The notes: generated by a model not told the origin, from the sequence alone. Shown: positions 1-13,252, numbered from the stretch's first letter. The stretch: 23,783 bases of DNA from Nemertoderma westbladi (GCA_032718475.1 JAUCBJ010006162.1:1-23783), one strand, 5' to 3'. Numbers and translations are program-made.

Positions 1-1080
1 ACAGTAAACACTTCTTCTCTGTTTCCTAAAGGAATGCGTGTTCACCACCATAGATGATCTTCCACAGTAAACCCTTCCACTTTGTTTCCTAAAGGAATGC
101 CTGTTCACCAACATGGTTGATCTTCCACAGTAAACACTTCCACTCTGTTTCCTAAAGGAATGCCTGTTCACCACCATGGATGATCTTCCACAGTAAACCC
201 TTCCACTTTGTTTCCTAAAGGAATGCCTGTTCACCACCATGGATGATCTTCCACAGTAAACCCTTCCACTTTGTTTCCTAAAGGAATGCCTGTTCACCAA
301 CATGGTTGATCTTCCACAGTAAACACTTCCACTCTGTTTCCTAAAGGAATGCCTGTTCACCACCATGGGTGATCTTCCACAGTAAACACTTCTTCTCTGT
401 TTCCTAAAGGAATGCCTGTTCACCACCATGGATGATCTTCCACAGTAAACCCTTCCACTTTGTTTCCTAAAGGAATGCCTGTTCACCAACATGGTTGATC
501 TTCCACAGTAAACACTTCCACTCTGTTTCCTAAAGGAATGCCTGTTCACCACCATGGATGATCTTCCACAGTAAACCCTTCCACTTTGTTTCCTAAAGGA
601 ATGCCTGTTCACCACCATGGATGATCTTCCACAGTAAACCCTTCCACTTTGTTTCCTAAAGGAATGCCTGTTCACCACCATGGATGATCTTCCACAGTAA
701 ACACTTCCACTCTGTTTCCTAAAGGAATGCCTGTTCACCACCATGGATGATCTTCCACAGTAAACCCTTGCACTCTGTTTCCTAAAGGAATGCCTGTTCA
801 CCACCATGGATGATCTTCCACAGTAAACCCTTCTTCTCTGTTTCCTAAAGGAATGCCTGTTCACCACCATGGTTGATCTTCCACAGTAAACCCTTCTTCT
901 CTGTTTCCTAAAGGAATGCCTGTTCACCACCATGGATGATCTTCCACAGTAAACACTTCCACTCTGTTTCCTAAAGGAATGCCTGTTCACCACCATGGAT
1001 GATCTTCCACAGTAAACCCTTCCACTTTGTTTCCTAAAGGAATGCCTGTTCACCAACATGGTTGATCTTCCACAGTAAAC

Positions 1081-3700
1081 CCTTCTTCTCTGTTTCCTAA
1101 AGGAATGCCTGTTCACCACCATGGATGATCTTCCACAGTAAACCCTTCCACTCTGTTTCCTGAAGGAATGCCTGTTCACCACCATGGATGATCTTCCACA
1201 GTAAACACTTCCACTCTGTTTCCTAAAGGAATGCCTGTTCACCACCATGGATGATCTTCCACAGTAAACCCTTGCACTCTGTTTCCTAAAGGAATGCCTG
1301 TTCACCACCATGGATGATCTTCCACAGTAAACCCTTCCACTTTGTTTCCTAAAGGAATGCCTGTTCACCAACATGGTTGATCTTCCACAGTAAACCCTTC
1401 TTCTCTGTTTCCTAAAGGAATGCCTGTTCACAACCATGGATGATCTTCCACAGTAAACACTTCCACTCTGTTTCCTAAAGGAATGCCTGTTCACCACCAT
1501 GGATGATCTTCCACAGTAAACACTTCCACTCTGTTTCCTAAAGGAATGCCTGTTCACCACCATGGATGATCTTCCACAGTAAACCCTTCCACTCTGTTTC
1601 CTAAAGGAATGCCTGTTCACCACCATGGATGATCTTCCACAGTAAACCCTTCCACTCTGTTTCCTAAAGGAATGCCTGTTCACCACCATGGGTGATCTTC
1701 CACAGTAAACCCTTCTTCTCTGTTTCCTAAAGGAATGCCTGTTCACCACCATGGATGATCTTCCACAGTAAACCCTTCCACTTTGTTTCCTAAAGGAATG
1801 CCTGTTCACCAACATGGTTGATCTTCCACAGTAAACACTTCCACTCTGTTTCCTAAAGGAATGCCTGTTCACCACCATGGATGATCTTCCACAGTAAACC
1901 CTTCCACTTTGTTTCCTAAAGGAATGCCTGTTCACCACCATGGATGATCTTCCACAGTAAACCCTTCCACTCTGTTTCCTAAAGGAATGCCTGTTCACCA
2001 CCATGGATGATCTTCCACAGTAAACACTTCCACTCTGTTTCCTAAAGGAATGCCTGTTCACCACCATGGATGATCTTCCACAGTAAACCCTTGCACTCTG
2101 TTTCCTAAAGGAATGCCTGTTCACCACCATGGATGATCTTCCACAGTAAACCCTTCTTCTCTGTTTCCTAAAGGAATGCCTGTTCACCAACATGGTTGAT
2201 CTTCCACAGTAAACCCTTCTTCTCTGTTTCCTAAAGGAATGCCTGTTCACCACCATGGATGATCTTCCACAGTAAACACTTCCACTCTGTTTCCTAAAGG
2301 AATGCCTGTTCACCACCATGGATGATCTTCCACAGTAAACCCTTCCACTTTGTTTCCTAAAGGAATGCCTGTTCACCAACATGGTTGATCTTCCACAGTA
2401 AACCCTTCTTCTCTGTTTCCTAAAGGAATGCCTGTTCACCACCATGGATGATCTTCCACAGTAAACACTTCCACTCTGTTTCCTGAAGGAATGCCTGTTC
2501 ACCACCATGGATGATCTTCCACAGTAAACACTTCCACTCTGTTTCCTAAAGGAATGCCTGTTCACCACCATGGATGATCTTCCACAGTAAACCCTTGCAC
2601 TCTGTTTCCTAAAGGAATGCCTGTTCACCACCATGGATGATCTTCCACAGTAAACCCTTCCACTTTGTTTCCTAAAGGAATGCCTGTTCACCAACATGGT
2701 TGATCTTCCACAGTAAACCCTTCTTCTCTGTTTCCTAAAGGAATGCCTGTTCACAACCATGGATGATCTTCCACAGTAAACACTTCCACTCTGTTTCCTA
2801 AAGGAATGCCTGTTCACCACCATGGATGATCTTCCACAGTAAACACTTCCACTCTGTTTCCTAAAGGAATGCCTGTTCACCACCATGGATGATCTTCCAC
2901 AGTAAACCCTTACACTCTGTTTCCTAAAGGAATGCCTGTTCACCACCATGGATGATCTTCCACAGTAAACCCTTCTTCTCTGTTTCCTAAAGGAATGCCT
3001 GTTCACCACCATGGATGATCTTCCACAGTAAACCCTTCTTCTCTGTTTCCTAAAGGAATGCCTGTTCACCACCATGGATGATCTTCCACAGTAAACCCTT
3101 CCACTTTGTTTCCTAAAGGAATGCCTGTTCACCAACATGGTTGATCTTCCACAGTAAACCCTTCTTCTCTGTTTCCTAAAGGAATGCCTGTTCACAACCA
3201 TGGATGATCTTCCACAGTAAACACTTCCACTCTGTTTCCTAAAGGAATGCCTGTTCACCACCATGGATGATCTTCCACAGTAAACACTTCCACTCTGTTT
3301 CCTAAAGGAATGCCTGTTCACCACCATGGATGATCTTCCACAGTAAACCCTTGCACTCTGTTTCCTAAAGGAATGCCTGTTCACCACCATGGATGATCTT
3401 CCACAGTAAACCCTTCTTCTCTGTTTCCTAAAGGATTGCCTGTTCACCAACATGGTTGATCTTCCACAGTAAACACTTCCACTCTGTTTCCTAAAGGAAT
3501 GCCTGTTCACCACCATGGGTGATCTTCCACAGTAAACACTTCTTCTCTGTTTCCTAAAGGAATGCCTGTTCACCACCATGGATGATCTTCCACAGTAAAC
3601 CCTTCCACTTTGTTTCCTAAAGGAATGCCTGTTCACCAACATGGTTGATCTTCCACAGTAAACACTTCCACTCTGTTTCCTAAAGGAATGCCTGTTCACC
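1081..3700. repeat. Nested 21-unit (1,323 bp) and 16-unit (1,008 bp) higher-order repeats
   Basis: Rare variants recur at fixed spacing. CCTGAAGG occurs near 1162 and 2485 and TCACAACC at 1428 and 2751, both 1,323 bp (21 units) apart. TCACAACC at 3192 and 4200, GGATTG at 3433 and 4441, and CCAATTT at 3731 and 4739 are all 1,008 bp (16 units) apart. The boundaries given are approximate. These are older or smaller segmental duplications than the 3,402-bp event. Confidence 0.75.
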
Positions 3701-4440
3701 ACCATGGATGATCTTCCACAGTAAACCCTTCCAATTTGTTTCCTAAAGGAATGCCTGTTCACCACCATGGATGATCTTCCACAGTAAACCCTTCCACTTT
3801 GTTTCCTAAAGGAATGCCTGTTCACCACCATGGATGATCTTCCACAGTAAACACTTCCACTCTGTTTCCTAAAGGAATGCCTGTTCACCACCATGGATGA
3901 TCTTCCACAGTAAACCCTTACACTCTGTTTCCTAAAGGAATGCCTGTTCACCACCATGGATGATCTTCCACAGTAAACCCTTCTTCTCTGTTTCCTAAAG
4001 GAATGCCTGTTCACCACCATGGATGATCTTCCACAGTAAACCCTTCTTCTCTGTTTCCTAAAGGAATGCCTGTTCACCACCATGGATGATCTTCCACAGT
4101 AAACCCTTCCACTTTGTTTCCTAAAGGAATGCCTGTTCACCAACATGGTTGATCTTCCACAGTAAACCCTTCTTCTCTGTTTCCTAAAGGAATGCCTGTT
4201 CACAACCATGGATGATCTTCCACAGTAAACACTTCCACTCTGTTTCCTAAAGGAATGCCTGTTCACCACCATGGATGATCTTCCACAGTAAACACTTCCA
4301 CTCTGTTTCCTAAAGGAATGCCTGTTCACCACCATGGATGATCTTCCACAGTAAACCCTTGCACTCTGTTTCCTAAAGGAATGCCTGTTCACCACCATGG
4401 ATGATCTTCCACAGTAAACCCTTCTTCTCTGTTTCCTAAA

Positions 4441-7400
4441 GGATTGCCTGTTCACCAACATGGTTGATCTTCCACAGTAAACACTTCCACTCTGTTTCCT
4501 AAAGGAATGCCTGTTCACCACCATGGGTGATCTTCCACAGTAAACACTTCTTCTCTGTTTCCTAAAGGAATGCCTGTTCACCACCATGGATGATCTTCCA
4601 CAGTAAACCCTTCCACTTTGTTTCCTAAAGGAATGCCTGTTCACCAACATGGTTGATCTTCCACAGTAAACACTTCCACTCTGTTTCCTAAAGGAATGCC
4701 TGTTCACCACCATGGATGATCTTCCACAGTAAACCCTTCCAATTTGTTTCCTAAAGGAATGCCTGTTCACCACCATGGATGATCTTCCACAGTAAACCCT
4801 TCCACTTTGTTTCCTAAAGGAATGCCTGTTCACCACCATGGATGATCTTCCACAGTAAACACTTCCACTCTGTTTCCTAAAGGAATGCATGTTCACCACC
4901 ATGGATGATCTTCCACAGTAAACCCTTGCACTCTGTTTCCTAAAGGAATGCCTGTTCACCACCATGGATGATCTTCCACAGTAAACCCTTCTTCTCTGTT
5001 TCCTAAAGGAATGCCTGTTCACCAACATGGTTGATCTTCCACAGTAAACCCTTCTTCTCTGTTTCCTAAAGGAATGCCTGTTCACCACCATGGATGATCT
5101 TCCACAGTAAACACTTCCACTCTGTTTCCTAAAGGAATGCCTGTTCAACACCATGGATGATCTTCCACAGTAAACCCTTCCACTTTGTTTCCTAAAGGAA
5201 TGCCTGTTCACCAACATGGTTGATCTTCCACAGTAAACCCTTCTTCTCTGTTTCCTAAAGGAATGCCTGTTCACCACCATGGATGATCTTCCACAGTAAA
5301 CACTTCCACTCTGTTTCCTGAAGGAATGCCTGTTCACCACCATGGATGATCTTCCACAGTAAACACTTCCACTCTGTTTCCTAAAGGAATGCCTGTTCAC
5401 CACCATGGATGATCTTCCACAGTAAACCCTTGCACTCTGTTTCCTAAAGGAATGCCTGTTCACCACCATGGATGATCTTCCACAGTAAACCCTTCCACTT
5501 TGTTTCCTAAAGGAATGCCTGTTCACCAACATGGTTGATCTTCCACAGTAAACCCTTCTTTTCTGTTTCCTAAAGGAATGCCTGTTCACAACCATGGATG
5601 ATCTTCCACAGTAAACACTTCCACTCTGTTTCCTAAAGGAATGCCTGTTCACCACCATGGATGATCTTCCACAGTAAACACTTCCACTCTGTTTCCTAAA
5701 GGAATGCCTGTTCACCACCATGGATGATCTTCCACAGTAAACCCTTGCACTCTGTTTCCTAAAGGAATGCCTGTTCACCACCATGGATGATCTTCCACAG
5801 TAAACCCTTCTTCTCTGTTTCCTAAAGGAATGCCTGTTCACCACCATGGATGATCTTCCACAGTAAACCCTTCTTCTCTGTTTCCTAAAGGAATGCCTGT
5901 TCACCACCATGGATGATCTTCCACAGTAAACCCTTCCACTTTGTTTCCTAAAGGAATGCCTGTTCACCAACATGGTTGATCTTCCACAGTAAACCCTTCT
6001 TCTCTGTTTCCTAAAGGAATGCCTGTTCACAACCATGGATGATCTTCCACAGTAAACACTTCCACTCTGTTTCCTAAAGGAATGCCTGTTCACCACCATG
6101 GATGATCTTCCACAGTAAACACTTCCACTCTGTTTCCTAAAGGAATGCCTGTTCACCACCATGGATGATCTTCCACAGTAAACCCTTGCACTCTGTTTCC
6201 TAAAGGAATGCCTGTTCACCACCATGGATGATCTTCCACAGTAAACCCTTCTTCTCTGTTTCCTAAAGGAATGCCTGTTCACCAACATGGTTGATCTTCC
6301 ACAGTAAACCCTTCTTCTCTGTTTCCTAAAGGAATGCCTGTTCACCACCATGGATGATCTTCCACAGTAAACACTTCCACTGTGTTTCCTAAAGGAATGC
6401 CTGTTCACCACCATGGATGATCTTCCACAGTAAACCCTTCCACTTTGTTTCCTAAAGGAATGCCTGTTCACCAACATGGTTGATCTTCCACAGTAAACCC
6501 TTCTTCTCTGTTTCCTAAAGGAATGCCTGTTCACCACCATGGATGATCTTCCACAGTAAACACTTCCACTCTGTTTCCTAAAGGAATGCCTGTTCACCAC
6601 CATGGATGATCTTCCACAGTAAACACTTCCACTCTGTTTCCTAAAGGAATGCCTGTTCACCACCATGGATGATCTTCCACAGTAAACCCTTGCACTCTGT
6701 TTCCTAAAGGAATGCCTGTTCACCACCATGGATGATCTTCCACAGTAAACCCTTCCACTTTGTTTCCTAAAGGAATGCCTGTTCACCAACATGGTTGATC
6801 TTCCACAGTAAACCCTTCTTCTCTGTTTCCTAAAGGAATGCCTGTTCACAACCATGGATGATCTTCCACAGTAAACACTTCCACTCTGTTTCCTAAAGGA
6901 ATGCCTGTTCACCACCATGGATGATCTTCCACAGTAAACACTTCCACTCTGTTTCCTAAAGGAATGCCTGTTCACCACCATGGATGATCTTCCACAGTAA
7001 ACCCTTGCACTCTGTTTCCTAAAGGAATGCCTGTTCACCACCATGGATGATCTTCCACAGTAAACCCTTCTTCTCTGTTTCCTAAAGGAATGCCTGTTTA
7101 CCACCATGGATGATCTTCCACAGTAAACACTTCCACTCTGTTTCCTAAAGGAATGCCTGTTCACCACCATGGATGATCTTCCACAGTAAACCCTTGCACT
7201 CTGTTTCCTAAAGGAATGCCTGTTCACCACCATGGATGATCTTCCACAGTAAACCCTTCTTCTCTGTTTCCTAAAGGAATGCCTGTTCACCAACATGGTT
7301 GATCTTCCACAGTAAACCCTTCTTCTCTGTTTCCTAAAGGAATGCCTGTTCACCACCATGGATGATCTTCCACAGTAAACACTTCCACTCTGTTTCCTAA

Positions 7401-7842
7401 AGGAATGCCTGTTCACCACCATGGATGATCTTCCACAGTAAACCCTTGCACTCTGTTTCCTAAAGGAATGCCTGTTCACCACCATGGATGATCTTCCACA
7501 GTAAACCCTTCCACTTTGTTTCCTAAAGGAATGCCTTTTCACCAACATGGTTGATCTTCCACAGTAAACCCTTCTTCTCTGTTTCCTAAAGGAATGCCTG
7601 TTCACCACCATGGATGATCTTCCACAGTAAACACTTCCACTCTGTTTCCTAAAGGAATGCCTGTTCACCACCATGGATGATCTTCCACAGTAAACACTTC
7701 CACTCTGTTTCCTAAAGGAATGCCTGTTCACCACCATGGATGATCTTCCACAGTAAACCCTTGCACTCTGTTTCCTAAAGGAATGCCTGTTCACCACCAT
7801 GGATGATCTTCCACAGTAAACCCTTCTTCTCTGTTTCCTAAA
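4441..7842. repeat. Higher-order repeat copy 1 (54 units, 3,402 bp)
   Basis: A block of 54 consecutive 63-bp units recurs immediately downstream at 7843. Rare private variants mark the match, each exactly 3,402 bp apart: GGATTG at 4441 and 7843, CCAATTT at 4739 and 8141, TTCAACACC at 5145 and 8547, AACCCTTCTTTTCTG at 5551 and 8953, TGTGTTTCC at 6381 and 9783, TGTTTACC at 7094 and 10496, and ATGCCTTTTC at 7531 and 10933. A difference between the copies is GCATG at 4888-4892 against GCCTG in copy 2. This implies a recent tandem segmental duplication within the array. Confidence 0.9.
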
Positions 7843-10800
7843 GGATTGCCTGTTCACCAACATGGTTGATCTTCCACAGTAAACACTTCCACTCTGTTTC
7901 CTAAAGGAATGCCTGTTCACCACCATGGGTGATCTTCCACAGTAAACACTTCTTCTCTGTTTCCTAAAGGAATGCCTGTTCACCACCATGGATGATCTTC
8001 CACAGTAAACCCTTCCACTTTGTTTCCTAAAGGAATGCCTGTTCACCAACATGGTTGATCTTCCACAGTAAACACTTCCACTCTGTTTCCTAAAGGAATG
8101 CCTGTTCACCACCATGGATGATCTTCCACAGTAAACCCTTCCAATTTGTTTCCTAAAGGAATGCCTGTTCACCACCATGGATGATCTTCCACAGTAAACC
8201 CTTCCACTTTGTTTCCTAAAGGAATGCCTGTTCACCACCATGGATGATCTTCCACAGTAAACACTTCCACTCTGTTTCCTAAAGGAATGCCTGTTCACCA
8301 CCATGGATGATCTTCCACAGTAAACCCTTGCACTCTGTTTCCTAAAGGAATGCCTGTTCACCACCATGGATGATCTTCCACAGTAAACCCTTCTTCTCTG
8401 TTTCCTAAAGGAATGCCTGTTCACCAACATGGTTGATCTTCCACAGTAAACCCTTCTTCTCTGTTTCCTAAAGGAATGCCTGTTCACCACCATGGATGAT
8501 CTTCCACAGTAAACACTTCCACTCTGTTTCCTAAAGGAATGCCTGTTCAACACCATGGATGATCTTCCACAGTAAACCCTTCCACTTTGTTTCCTAAAGG
8601 AATGCCTGTTCACCAACATGGTTGATCTTCCACAGTAAACCCTTCTTCTCTGTTTCCTAAAGGAATGCCTGTTCACCACCATGGATGATCTTCCACAGTA
8701 AACACTTCCACTCTGTTTCCTGAAGGAATGCCTGTTCACCACCATGGATGATCTTCCACAGTAAACACTTCCACTCTGTTTCCTAAAGGAATGCCTGTTC
8801 ACCACCATGGATGATCTTCCACAGTAAACCCTTGCACTCTGTTTCCTAAAGGAATGCCTGTTCACCACCATGGATGATCTTCCACAGTAAACCCTTCCAC
8901 TTTGTTTCCTAAAGGAATGCCTGTTCACCAACATGGTTGATCTTCCACAGTAAACCCTTCTTTTCTGTTTCCTAAAGGAATGCCTGTTCACAACCATGGA
9001 TGATCTTCCACAGTAAACACTTCCACTCTGTTTCCTAAAGGAATGCCTGTTCACCACCATGGATGATCTTCCACAGTAAACACTTCCACTCTGTTTCCTA
9101 AAGGAATGCCTGTTCACCACCATGGATGATCTTCCACAGTAAACCCTTGCACTCTGTTTCCTAAAGGAATGCCTGTTCACCACCATGGATGATCTTCCAC
9201 AGTAAACCCTTCTTCTCTGTTTCCTAAAGGAATGCCTGTTCACCACCATGGATGATCTTCCACAGTAAACCCTTCTTCTCTGTTTCCTAAAGGAATGCCT
9301 GTTCACCACCATGGATGATCTTCCACAGTAAACCCTTCCACTTTGTTTCCTAAAGGAATGCCTGTTCACCAACATGGTTGATCTTCCACAGTAAACCCTT
9401 CTTCTCTGTTTCCTAAAGGAATGCCTGTTCACAACCATGGATGATCTTCCACAGTAAACACTTCCACTCTGTTTCCTAAAGGAATGCCTGTTCACCACCA
9501 TGGATGATCTTCCACAGTAAACACTTCCACTCTGTTTCCTAAAGGAATGCCTGTTCACCACCATGGATGATCTTCCACAGTAAACCCTTGCACTCTGTTT
9601 CCTAAAGGAATGCCTGTTCACCACCATGGATGATCTTCCACAGTAAACCCTTCTTCTCTGTTTCCTAAAGGAATGCCTGTTCACCAACATGGTTGATCTT
9701 CCACAGTAAACCCTTCTTCTCTGTTTCCTAAAGGAATGCCTGTTCACCACCATGGATGATCTTCCACAGTAAACACTTCCACTGTGTTTCCTAAAGGAAT
9801 GCCTGTTCACCACCATGGATGATCTTCCACAGTAAACCCTTCCACTTTGTTTCCTAAAGGAATGCCTGTTCACCAACATGGTTGATCTTCCACAGTAAAC
9901 CCTTCTTCTCTGTTTCCTAAAGGAATGCCTGTTCACCACCATGGATGATCTTCCACAGTAAACACTTCCACTCTGTTTCCTAAAGGAATGCCTGTTCACC
10001 ACCATGGATGATCTTCCACAGTAAACACTTCCACTCTGTTTCCTAAAGGAATGCCTGTTCACCACCATGGATGATCTTCCACAGTAAACCCTTGCACTCT
10101 GTTTCCTAAAGGAATGCCTGTTCACCACCATGGATGATCTTCCACAGTAAACCCTTCCACTTTGTTTCCTAAAGGAATGCCTGTTCACCAACATGGTTGA
10201 TCTTCCACAGTAAACCCTTCTTCTCTGTTTCCTAAAGGAATGCCTGTTCACAACCATGGATGATCTTCCACAGTAAACACTTCCACTCTGTTTCCTAAAG
10301 GAATGCCTGTTCACCACCATGGATGATCTTCCACAGTAAACACTTCCACTCTGTTTCCTAAAGGAATGCCTGTTCACCACCATGGATGATCTTCCACAGT
10401 AAACCCTTGCACTCTGTTTCCTAAAGGAATGCCTGTTCACCACCATGGATGATCTTCCACAGTAAACCCTTCTTCTCTGTTTCCTAAAGGAATGCCTGTT
10501 TACCACCATGGATGATCTTCCACAGTAAACACTTCCACTCTGTTTCCTAAAGGAATGCCTGTTCACCACCATGGATGATCTTCCACAGTAAACCCTTGCA
10601 CTCTGTTTCCTAAAGGAATGCCTGTTCACCACCATGGATGATCTTCCACAGTAAACCCTTCTTCTCTGTTTCCTAAAGGAATGCCTGTTCACCAACATGG
10701 TTGATCTTCCACAGTAAACCCTTCTTCTCTGTTTCCTAAAGGAATGCCTGTTCACCACCATGGATGATCTTCCACAGTAAACACTTCCACTCTGTTTCCT

Positions 10801-11088
10801 AAAGGAATGCCTGTTCACCACCATGGATGATCTTCCACAGTAAACCCTTGCACTCTGTTTCCTAAAGGAATGCCTGTTCACCACCATGGATGATCTTCCA
10901 CAGTAAACCCTTCCACTTTGTTTCCTAAAGGAATGCCTTTTCACCAACATGGTTGATCTTCCACAGTAAACCCTTCTTCTCTGTTTCCTAAAGGAATGCC
11001 TGTTCACCACCATGGATGATCTTCCACAGTAAACACTTCCACTCTGTTTCCTAAAGGAATGCCTGTTCACCACCAGGGATGATCTTAC
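7843..11088. repeat. Higher-order repeat copy 2 (matches 4441-7686)
   Basis: Second copy of the 54-unit block, in the same unit order as copy 1. The correspondence breaks at about 11089: the order at 7687 continues with a CACTTCCACTCTG-type unit, whereas at 11089 a CCCTTGCACTCTG unit follows. This break is close to where the array begins to diverge, so it probably marks the outer limit of recent homogenisation. Confidence 0.85.
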
Positions 11089-11280
11089 ACAGTAAACCCT
11101 TGCACTCTGTTTCCTAAAGGAATGCCTGTTCACCACCATGGATGATCTTCCACAGTAAACCCTTCCACTTTGTTTCCTAAAGGAATGCCTGTTCACCACC
11201 ATGGGTGATCTTCCACAGTAAACTCTTACATTCTGTTTCCTAAAGGAATGCCTGTTCACCACCATGGTTGATCTTCCACA

Positions 11281-13208
11281 GTAAACTCTTCCATTCTGTT
11301 CTTAAAGGAATGCCTGTTCACCACCATGGTTGATCTTCCACAGTAAACCCTTCTACTCTGTTTCCTATAGGAATGCCTGTTTACCACCATGGGTGATCTT
11401 CCACATTAAACTCTTCCATTCTGTTTCCTAAAGGAATGACTGTTCAGTGTTCACCACCATGGTTGATCTTCCACAGTAAACTCTTCCATTCTGTTTCCTA
11501 AAGGAATGCCTGTTCACCACCATGGTTGATCTTCCACAGTAAACTCTTCCATTCTGTTTCCTAAAGGAATGCCTGTTCACCACCATGGTTGATCTTCCAC
11601 AGTAAACCCTTCTACTCTGTTTCCTATAGGAATGCCTGTTTACCACCATGGGTGATCTTCCACAGTAAACTCTTCCATTATGTTTCCTAAAGGAATGCCT
11701 GTTCACCACCATGGTTGATCTTCCACAGTAAACTCTTCCATTCTGTTTCCTAAAGGAATGCCTGTTCACCACCATGGTTGATCTTCCACAGTAAACACTT
11801 CCACTCTATTTCCTATAGGAATGCCTGTTCACCACCATGGTTGATCTTCCTCAGTGAACCCTTCCACTTTGTTTCCTACAGGAATGCATGTTCCTTACCA
11901 TGGGTGATCTTCCACAGTAAACCCTTCCACTTTGTTTCCTACAGGAATGCATGTTCCTCACCATCTGTGATCCTCCACAGTAAACCCTTCCACTTTGTTT
12001 CCTAAAGGAATGCCTGTTCACCACCATGAGTGATCTTCCACAGTGAACCCTTCTTCTCTGTTTCCTAAAGGAATGCCTATTCACCACCGTGGGTGATCTT
12101 CTACAGTAAACACTTCCACTTTGTTTCCTGAAGGAATGCCTGTTCATCACCATGGGTAATCTTTCACAGTAAACCCTTCCACTTTGTTTCCTAAAGGAAT
12201 GCTTGTTCATCACCATGGGTGATCTTCCACAGTAAACTCTTCCATTATGTTTCCTAAACGAATGCCTGTTGCCCACCATGGGTGATCTTCCACATTAAAT
12301 TCTTCCACTCTGTTTCCTAAAGTAATGCTTGTTCACCACAATGGGTGATCTTCCACAGTAAACGTTTCGACTCTGTTTCCTAAAAGTAATGCTTGTTCAC
12401 CACAATGGGTGATCTTCCACAGTAAACACTTCCACTTTGTTTATTTTAAAGGAATGCCTGTTCATCACCATGGGTGATCTTTCACAGTAAACACTTCCAC
12501 GTTGTTTCCTAAATGAATGCCTGTTCATCACCATGGGTGATCTTTCACAGTAAACCCTTCCACTTTGTTTCCTAAAGGAATGCTTGTTCATCACCATGGG
12601 TGATCTTCCACAGTAAACTCTTCCATTCTGTTTCCTAAATGAATGCGTGTTGCCCACTATGGGTGATCTTCCACATTAAACCCTTCCACTCTGTTTCCTA
12701 AAGTAATGCTTGTTCACCACCATGGGTGATCTTCCACATTAAACCCTTCCACTCTGTTTCCTAAAAGTAATGCTTGTTCACCACAATGGGTGATCTTCCA
12801 CAGTAAACACTTCCACTTTGTTTCCTAAAGGAATGCCTGTTCATCACCATGGGTGATCTTTCACAGTAAACCCTTCCACTTTGTTTCCTAAAGTAATGCC
12901 TGTTCACCACCATGGGTGATCTTCCACATTAAACCCCTTCACTCTGTTTCCTAAAAGAAATGCTTGTTCACCACAATGGGTGATCTTCCACAGTAAACAC
13001 TTCCACTTTGTTTCCTAAAGGAATGCCTGTTCATCACCATGAGTGATCTTTCACAGTAAACACTTCCACTTTGTTTCCTAAAGGAATGCCTGTTCATCAC
13101 CATGGGTGATCTTTCACAGTAAACCCTTCCACTTTGTTTCCTAAAGGAATGCTTGTTCATCACCATGGGTGATCTTCCACAGTAAACTCTTCCATTCTGT
13201 TTCCTAAA
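11281..13208. repeat. 63-bp minisatellite, diverged edge
   Basis: The same 63-bp family continues but with many substitutions (CTCTTCCATTCTG, TATAGGAATG, CATCACCATGGG, CCACATTAAAC, GTAATGCTTG) and indels. There is a 1-bp deletion near 11300 (CTGTTCTTAAAGG), a 7-bp duplication of GTGTTCA near 11447, an expanded TTTATTTTAAAGG near 12440 and extra A residues near 12385 and 12767. The minus-strand 21-residue frame survives only in pieces here (about 11428-11775, 11851-12279, 12397-12657 and 12951-13166). The end is abrupt after CTGTTTCCTAAA at 13208, where a composite insertion begins. Confidence 0.93.
13194..13208 (+). repeat. Left flanking direct repeat (candidate target-site duplication)
   Basis: ATTCTGTTTCCTAAA, part of a 63-bp unit, is the last array sequence before the insertion. 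It is identical to 16215-16229. The first three bases of the right copy also belong to the inverted repeat, so the true duplication may be 12 rather than 15 bp. Confidence 0.6.
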
Positions 13209-13252
13209 TTAGATATAAAGCGGTAGGCTATTGCCAGTGGTTCCATTTAAAT

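Larger units (their letters stand above)
1..11280. repeat. 63-bp minisatellite, homogenised core of the array
   Basis: Tandem repeat of 63 bp with a unit reading ACAGTAAAC-(A/C)CTTC..-CTGTTTCCTAAAGGAATGCCTGTTCACCACCATGGATGATCTTCC in overall layout. Units begin exactly at 1, 1261, 2521, 3781, 5041, 6301, 7561, 8821 and 10081, and unit 177 begins at 11089, so there is no net length change across 176 units. Units differ at only a few positions: CACTTCCACTCTG, CCCTTCCACTTTG, CCCTTCTTCTCTG or CCCTTGCACTCTG in the middle, and CACCACCATGGATGA, CACCAACATGGTTGA or CACAACCATGGATGA near the end. There are no unique spacers. The array is already under way at base 1, so its left end lies outside the window. 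It probably sits in an intron of the CFAP70-like gene whose exons lie to the right; this placement is inferred. Confidence 0.97.
1..11301 (-). other. Stop-free minus-strand frame through the 63-bp array (21-aa repeat, coding status doubtful)
   Basis: Read on the minus strand, with triplets starting at plus positions 1, 4, 7 and so on, no TTA, CTA or TCA occurs from 11301 down to 1. This is 3,767 codons and is still open at the window edge. The first in-frame ATG is at 11265-11263. Each 63-bp unit gives a 21-residue basic repeat of the type MVVNRHSFRKQSGRVYCGRS plus one variable residue (S, T or P), with one Cys per repeat. The other five frames contain a stop in essentially every unit. Against a gene: the period is divisible by three, unit differences are mostly amino-acid changing (for example AGT/AGG, TCC/ACC/CCC), no promoter or splice structure is evident, and it lies antisense to a probable intron. 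A 1-bp deletion creates a TAA at 11304-11302, and a 7-bp insertion follows near 11447. I recognise no protein family. Confidence 0.3.

Noticed and set aside
11778-12005. Plus-strand open frame of 75 codons in the diverged array edge
   Set aside because: It reads the 63-bp repeat on the other strand where the usual stop happened to mutate. The frame is closed in nearly all other units.
1-13208. CRISPR array
   Set aside because: Units are contiguous with no unique spacers, the period is a single 63-bp unit, and the context is eukaryotic.
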